Source: an uncultured Prevotella sp. (GTDB lineage: Bacteria > Bacteroidota > Bacteroidia > Bacteroidales > Bacteroidaceae). Taken from it: a stretch of 9,809 bases of DNA. The notes under the pieces were generated by a model. That model was not told the origin of the DNA and made no database searches. It worked only from the letters and a program-made list of their open reading frames with translations. Within the stretch, counting starts at the first letter, position 1; each line of letters opens with the position of its first letter. Location of the stretch: contig CALEKA010000024.1 of NCBI GenBank assembly GCA_937898715.1, positions 1-9,809 of the forward strand. The letters are read 5' to 3'. A program made the position numbers and the translations under genes. Below are positions 7,530 to 9,809 of the stretch, piece after piece.

Positions 7530-7627
7530 TTCCATCGTACACCGCCCAGTGGCAGCATTGCCACCGCCCAGTGGCAGCATTACCACCGCCCGGTGGCAGC
7601 ATTGCCACCGGGCGGTGTACGATGGAA
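7530..7627. repeat. Inverted repeat (18 bp plus 7 bp) flanking a tandem array
   Basis: TTCCATCGTACACCGCCC at 7530-7547 is the exact reverse complement of 7610-7627. After one mismatch (7548/7609) the pairing continues over 7549-7554 and 7603-7608. The 48-base interior consists of the tandem 22-bp units listed separately. The whole could fold into one long hairpin or several small ones. Confidence 0.85.
7540..7605 (+). repeat. Three tandem 22-bp GC-rich units
   Basis: The units are 7540-7561, 7562-7583 and 7584-7605. All follow CACCGCCC(A/G)GTGGCAGCAT followed by TGC or TAC and differ at only two positions. Each junction can form a small hairpin, CCAC-CGCCCA-GTGG or CCACC-GCCC-GGTGG. A fourth partial unit, CACCGGGCGGTG, is inverted in its second half and becomes the right arm of the surrounding inverted repeat. 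The period of 22 is not a multiple of three and the units do not sit in a credible gene. Confidence 0.85.
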
Positions 7628-7641
7628 TAATGTACGTTTCA

Positions 7642-7729
7642 AAACGGCAAGATGCTCATTTTCAAACGGTAAGATGCTCATTCGCAAACAGAGAGATTTC
7701 CATTCGCAAGCGTCATGGCATTCATGCAG
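7642..7729 (+). repeat. Second tandem array of 22-bp units, decaying rightwards
   Basis: The units are 7642-7663 and 7664-7685 (AAACGG(C/T)AAGATGCTCATT followed by TTC or CGC), 7686-7707 (AAACAGAGAGATTTCCATTC followed by GC) and a poor fourth copy at 7708-7729. The first two are nearly identical, the third shares about two thirds of its bases, and the fourth only scattered positions. This array has a different sequence from the preceding one but the same 22-bp period, and starts 14 bases after it. Confidence 0.75.
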
Positions 7730-7857
7730 CGTTAAGAGCACTATAGCTTGAAGCATGTTACGCATTCTATGAGAGAAGGGGGATACATGAGAAACAGTTC
7801 GTTGCCTAAAAGATATTCAAGGTTAAGCGTAGTTGGCTTAGTAATATATGCAAGAAA

Positions 7858-7902
7858 GGGGATCTGTTGACATTCAGCAAATTACGTCAACAGATCCCCC
7901 TT
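7858..7902 (-). terminator. Intrinsic terminator of guaA
   Basis: The arms 7858-7871 and 7886-7899 pair over 14 bp (GGGGATCTGTTGAC with its complement) around a 14-base loop. After one mismatch two more pairs follow. On the minus strand it lies about 40 bases after the guaA stop and is followed by TTTCTT, as expected for a Rho-independent terminator. Confidence 0.75.
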
Positions 7903-7939
7903 CACTTATCGAGAGTAAATCTTTCTTACTTGAGTGGGG

Positions 7940-9550
7940 TTATTCCCACTCGATCGTTGAAGGTGGTTTAGATGAGATATCATAGCATACGCGGTTCACA
8001 CCTTTTACGTGGTTGATGATATCATTGGATACCTGCGCCATAAAGTCGTAAGGAAGATGTGCCCAGTCGGCAGTCATAGCATCAGTGCTGGTCACGGCAC
8101 GCAGAGCTACGGGATGCTCGTAAGTACGCTCGTCACCCATTACGCCTACCGAGCGTACTGTAGAGAGAAGTACAGTGCCAGCCTGCCATATTTGGTCGTA
8201 TAGACTTACCTCTATCTCACCATTCTTCATGTCAGCTGGTACTCCTGCTGCCAACACACGACGTGCTTCTTCGCCAGAAAGCTTTACCTTATAATTGCGC
8301 AATCCGCGGATATATATGTCATCGGCATCCTGCAGTATGCGTACTTTCTCGGGAGTGATATCACCAAGGATACGCACAGCAAGACCAGGACCAGGGAAAG
8401 GATGACGCGTGATCAAGTGTTCGGGCATGCCCATCGAACGGCCTACACGGCGTACTTCATCCTTAAACAACCACTTAAGTGGCTCACAAAGCTGTAGGTT
8501 CATCTCCTTAGGAAGTCCTCCTACATTGTGATGGCTCTTGATGACCTTGCCCGTGATGTTGAGGCTCTCTATACGATCTGGATAGATAGTGCCCTGCGCC
8601 AACCACTTAGCTCCCGTTTGCTTCTTAGCCTCAGCATTGAACACTTCTACAAAGTCGCGACCAATAATCTTGCGCTTCTGCTCGGGATCAGTCACGCCAG
8701 CCAAATCAGCAAAGAATTTCTCGCTGGCATCAACACCTATCACATTGAGGCCAAGACATTTGTAGTCGTTCATCACATCACGGAATTCGTTCTTACGAAG
8801 CATACCATGATCTACGAAGATACAAGTCAAGTTTTTGCCTATCGCACGATGGAGCAATACGGCTGCAACAGAACTATCTACACCACCAGAAAGACCGAGT
8901 ATCACACGATCATCGCCCAACTGCTGCTTGAGTTCTGCCACAGTTGTGTCGACAAACGAAGCGGGGCTCCAGTCCTGACGGCTACCACAAATATCTACTA
9001 CGAAATTCTTGAGCAACTGAGTGCCTTGCAAAGAGTGGAACACTTCGGGATGGAATTGCACACCCCACAGTTTCTCTCCATCAGCTTGATAAGCGGCATA
9101 CTTCACCTTTGAAGTGGAAGCAATGCAGTGAAAGCCATCTGGAATTGCTGTAATCGTATCACCATGACTCATCCACACTTGAGAATTCTCTTCGAATCCT
9201 TTAAAGAGGGGATTGTCCTGATCGAAGCTTTCCAGATTTGCACGGCCGTACTCACGGCTGCCAGCTGGTTCTACCTTGCCACCATAGAGTTGCGCCATAT
9301 ATTGTGCGCCATAGCAAATGCCCAAAATAGGATATTTACCACGAATCTCGCTAAGGTCTACCTTGAACGCTTCGGGATCATAGACGCTATAAGGCGAGCC
9401 TGAAAGGATTACACCTATCACGCTCGGATCGTCGTGGGGAAACTTGTTGTAGGGCAGAATTTCGCAGAACGTGTCGAGTTCGCGCAAACGACGGCCAATC
9501 AGCTGCGTAGTTTGCGATCCGAAATCGAGAATAATGATTTTCTGTTGCAT
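7940..9550 (-). CDS. guaA: GMP synthase (glutamine-hydrolysing)
   Basis: GuaA aminates XMP to GMP using ATP and ammonia released from glutamine, the last step of guanine nucleotide synthesis in the cytosol. The 536-residue protein has an N-terminal class I glutamine amidotransferase domain with nucleophile Cys79 in GICYGAQ and the partner residues His167 and Glu169 in QFHPEV. The ATP pyrophosphatase loop is LGLSGGVDSS (Ser221 to Ser227). The C-terminal dimerisation domain shows RHPFPGPGLAVRILGD and the invariant end DISSKPPSTIEWE. The length is close to E. coli GuaA (525). The frame is open upstream to an ATG at 9589, but the promoter -7 element (9576-9583) lies downstream of that codon. The ATG at 9550 (MQQKIIILDFGSQ) also matches the family start, so it is chosen. 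The leader is then only about 20 bases, too short for a riboswitch. The gene is monocistronic, with its own promoter and terminator. Confidence 0.97.
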   Translation of the reverse strand: MQQKIIILDFGSQTTQLIGRRLRELDTFCEILPYNKFPHDDPSVIGVILSGSPYSVYDPEAFKVDLSEIRGKYPILGICYGAQYMAQLYGGKVEPAGSREYGRANLESFDQDNPLFKGFEENSQVWMSHGDTITAIPDGFHCIASTSKVKYAAYQADGEKLWGVQFHPEVFHSLQGTQLLKNFVVDICGSRQDWSPASFVDTTVAELKQQLGDDRVILGLSGGVDSSVAAVLLHRAIGKNLTCIFVDHGMLRKNEFRDVMNDYKCLGLNVIGVDASEKFFADLAGVTDPEQKRKIIGRDFVEVFNAEAKKQTGAKWLAQGTIYPDRIESLNITGKVIKSHHNVGGLPKEMNLQLCEPLKWLFKDEVRRVGRSMGMPEHLITRHPFPGPGLAVRILGDITPEKVRILQDADDIYIRGLRNYKVKLSGEEARRVLAAGVPADMKNGEIEVSLYDQIWQAGTVLLSTVRSVGVMGDERTYEHPVALRAVTSTDAMTADWAHLPYDFMAQVSNDIINHVKGVNRVCYDISSKPPSTIEWE

Positions 9551-9575
9551 ACGATATAATATGTGTTTCGTGGTG

Positions 9576-9606
9576 CAAAGATAGTGCAAGGCGAGAGAAA
9601 TACAAA
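9576..9606 (-). promoter_or_regulatory. guaA promoter (Bacteroidetes -33/-7 type)
   Basis: On the minus strand TTTG (9606-9603) and TATCTTTG (9583-9576) are separated by 19 bases. This fits the Bacteroidetes primary sigma factor consensus TTTG / TAnnTTTG exactly. Transcription should begin near 9570, about 20 bases before the guaA ATG. Confidence 0.8.
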
Positions 9607-9692
9607 ATAAAAGCTTGCTTTTGTTTTTATTTCCGAGCCGCAGCCTATCTTGCGCAAAGTGAAAGATAGTGCAAGGCGAGAGAAATACAAAA
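9577..9692. repeat. Exact 31-bp direct repeat carrying the guaA promoter and a second copy
   Basis: Positions 9577-9607 and 9662-9692 are identical over 31 bases, 85 bp apart. The proximal copy holds the guaA promoter. The distal copy keeps the -33 TTTG (9691-9688) and the 19-base spacing, but its -7 reads TATCTTTC because the base outside the repeat (9661) is G instead of C. Between the copies lies AAAAGCTTGCTTTT (9609-9622), a small AT-rich palindrome, and CTATCTT (9645-9651), which is complementary to AAGATAG at 9663-9669. Confidence 0.85.
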
Positions 9693-9762
9693 AAGATGGG
9701 AACTTCTGTTTTATATCTTATACAAATAGAGCATTATAGAAGAGACGATTGGGGTATAATCG

Positions 9763-9803
9763 AGTAGGAGGTAAACACTAATCATAGGTGTTTATCTCCT
9801 ACT
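9763..9803 (+). terminator. Terminator-like hairpin at the window edge
   Basis: The arms 9763-9778 and 9788-9803 pair over 16 bp with one G-T wobble (9771/9795) and a 9-base loop. On the + strand it is followed by TT and then CG, a very short T-tract. It may end a gene beyond the right edge that reads toward guaA, or a + strand transcript. No gene body is visible here. Confidence 0.6.
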
Positions 9804-9809
9804 TTCGTG

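Larger units (their letters stand above)
7289..7939. other. 650-bp intergenic region between convergent Nudix and guaA genes
   Basis: No convincing gene was seen. The region holds a long hairpin (7337-7402), an inverted repeat containing three 22-bp tandem units (7530-7627), a second array of 22-bp units (7642-7729) and the guaA terminator (7858-7902). I see nothing recognisable at 7403-7529. At 7730-7857 only a doubtful small reading frame is visible. Confidence 0.75.

Noticed and set aside
7530..7729. CRISPR array
   Set aside because: Repeats of 22 bp are directly adjacent with no unique spacers, and there are no cas genes in the window.
7549..7746. 65-codon + strand frame across the tandem repeat arrays
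   Set aside because: The 22-bp repeat period shifts frame with each unit, so a repeat protein is not encoded; the frame exists because the repeats lack stops.
7769..7870. 33-codon + strand frame with an in-frame ATG at 7787 preceded by AGGGGG
   Set aside because: The purine-rich stretch resembles a ribosome-binding site, but the stop falls inside the guaA terminator stem, Bacteroidetes rarely rely on such sites, and the short basic peptide has no recognisable relative. It remains a weak possibility.
8528..9112. 194-codon open frame antisense to guaA
   Set aside because: It lies entirely inside the highly conserved guaA coding region and has no domain signature.
9551..9589. Upstream ATG at 9589 extending GuaA by 13 residues
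   Set aside because: The guaA -7 element lies at 9576-9583, downstream of that codon, so the extension would not be in the transcript.

Overview
The window looks like a chromosomal segment of a Bacteroidales bacterium, most likely Prevotellaceae (genus not determinable here). The evidence is the set of protein families, promoters of the Bacteroidetes type (TAnnTTTG at -7, with a TTTG at -33 upstream of guaA), few clear Shine-Dalgarno sites, and intergenic spaces full of long hairpins and short tandem repeats. The genes are housekeeping and cell-envelope functions; I see no transposase, integrase, phage, CRISPR, rRNA or tRNA.

Layout. 1-169: possible 3' end of a + strand gene, then a perfect 24-bp-stem hairpin. 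170-2641 (-): large S9-family (DPP IV-like) serine peptidase with a lipoprotein-type N-terminus. 2650-2846: intergenic space dominated by a 31-bp inverted repeat. 2847-3725 (-): lptB, the ATPase of the LPS transporter. 3798-5456 (-): AMP-forming acyl-CoA synthetase. 5457-5661: divergent promoter region. 5662-6678 (+): mltG, endolytic murein transglycosylase, followed by a Nudix hydrolase (6725-7288, +). 7289-7939: about 650 bp without a convincing gene, holding two hairpins and two different tandem arrays with the same 22-bp period. 7940-9550 (-): guaA, GMP synthase, with a textbook promoter that lies in a 31-bp sequence repeated exactly 85 bp further upstream. 9763-9803: another terminator-like hairpin at the window edge.

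Functionally, lptB, the acyl-CoA synthetase and mltG all touch envelope building (LPS export, acyl-chain activation, peptidoglycan strand length). The peptidase probably works in the periplasm or at the outer membrane on oligopeptides. The Nudix enzyme and guaA belong to nucleotide metabolism. The acyl-CoA synthetase and lptB are co-directional and 72 bp apart and may be co-transcribed; mltG and the Nudix gene look like a second short operon.

I did not find a clear new multi-gene system. The most unusual material is non-coding: the paired 22-bp repeat arrays at 7530-7729, the 31-bp inverted repeat after lptB, and the duplicated, partly decayed guaA promoter.
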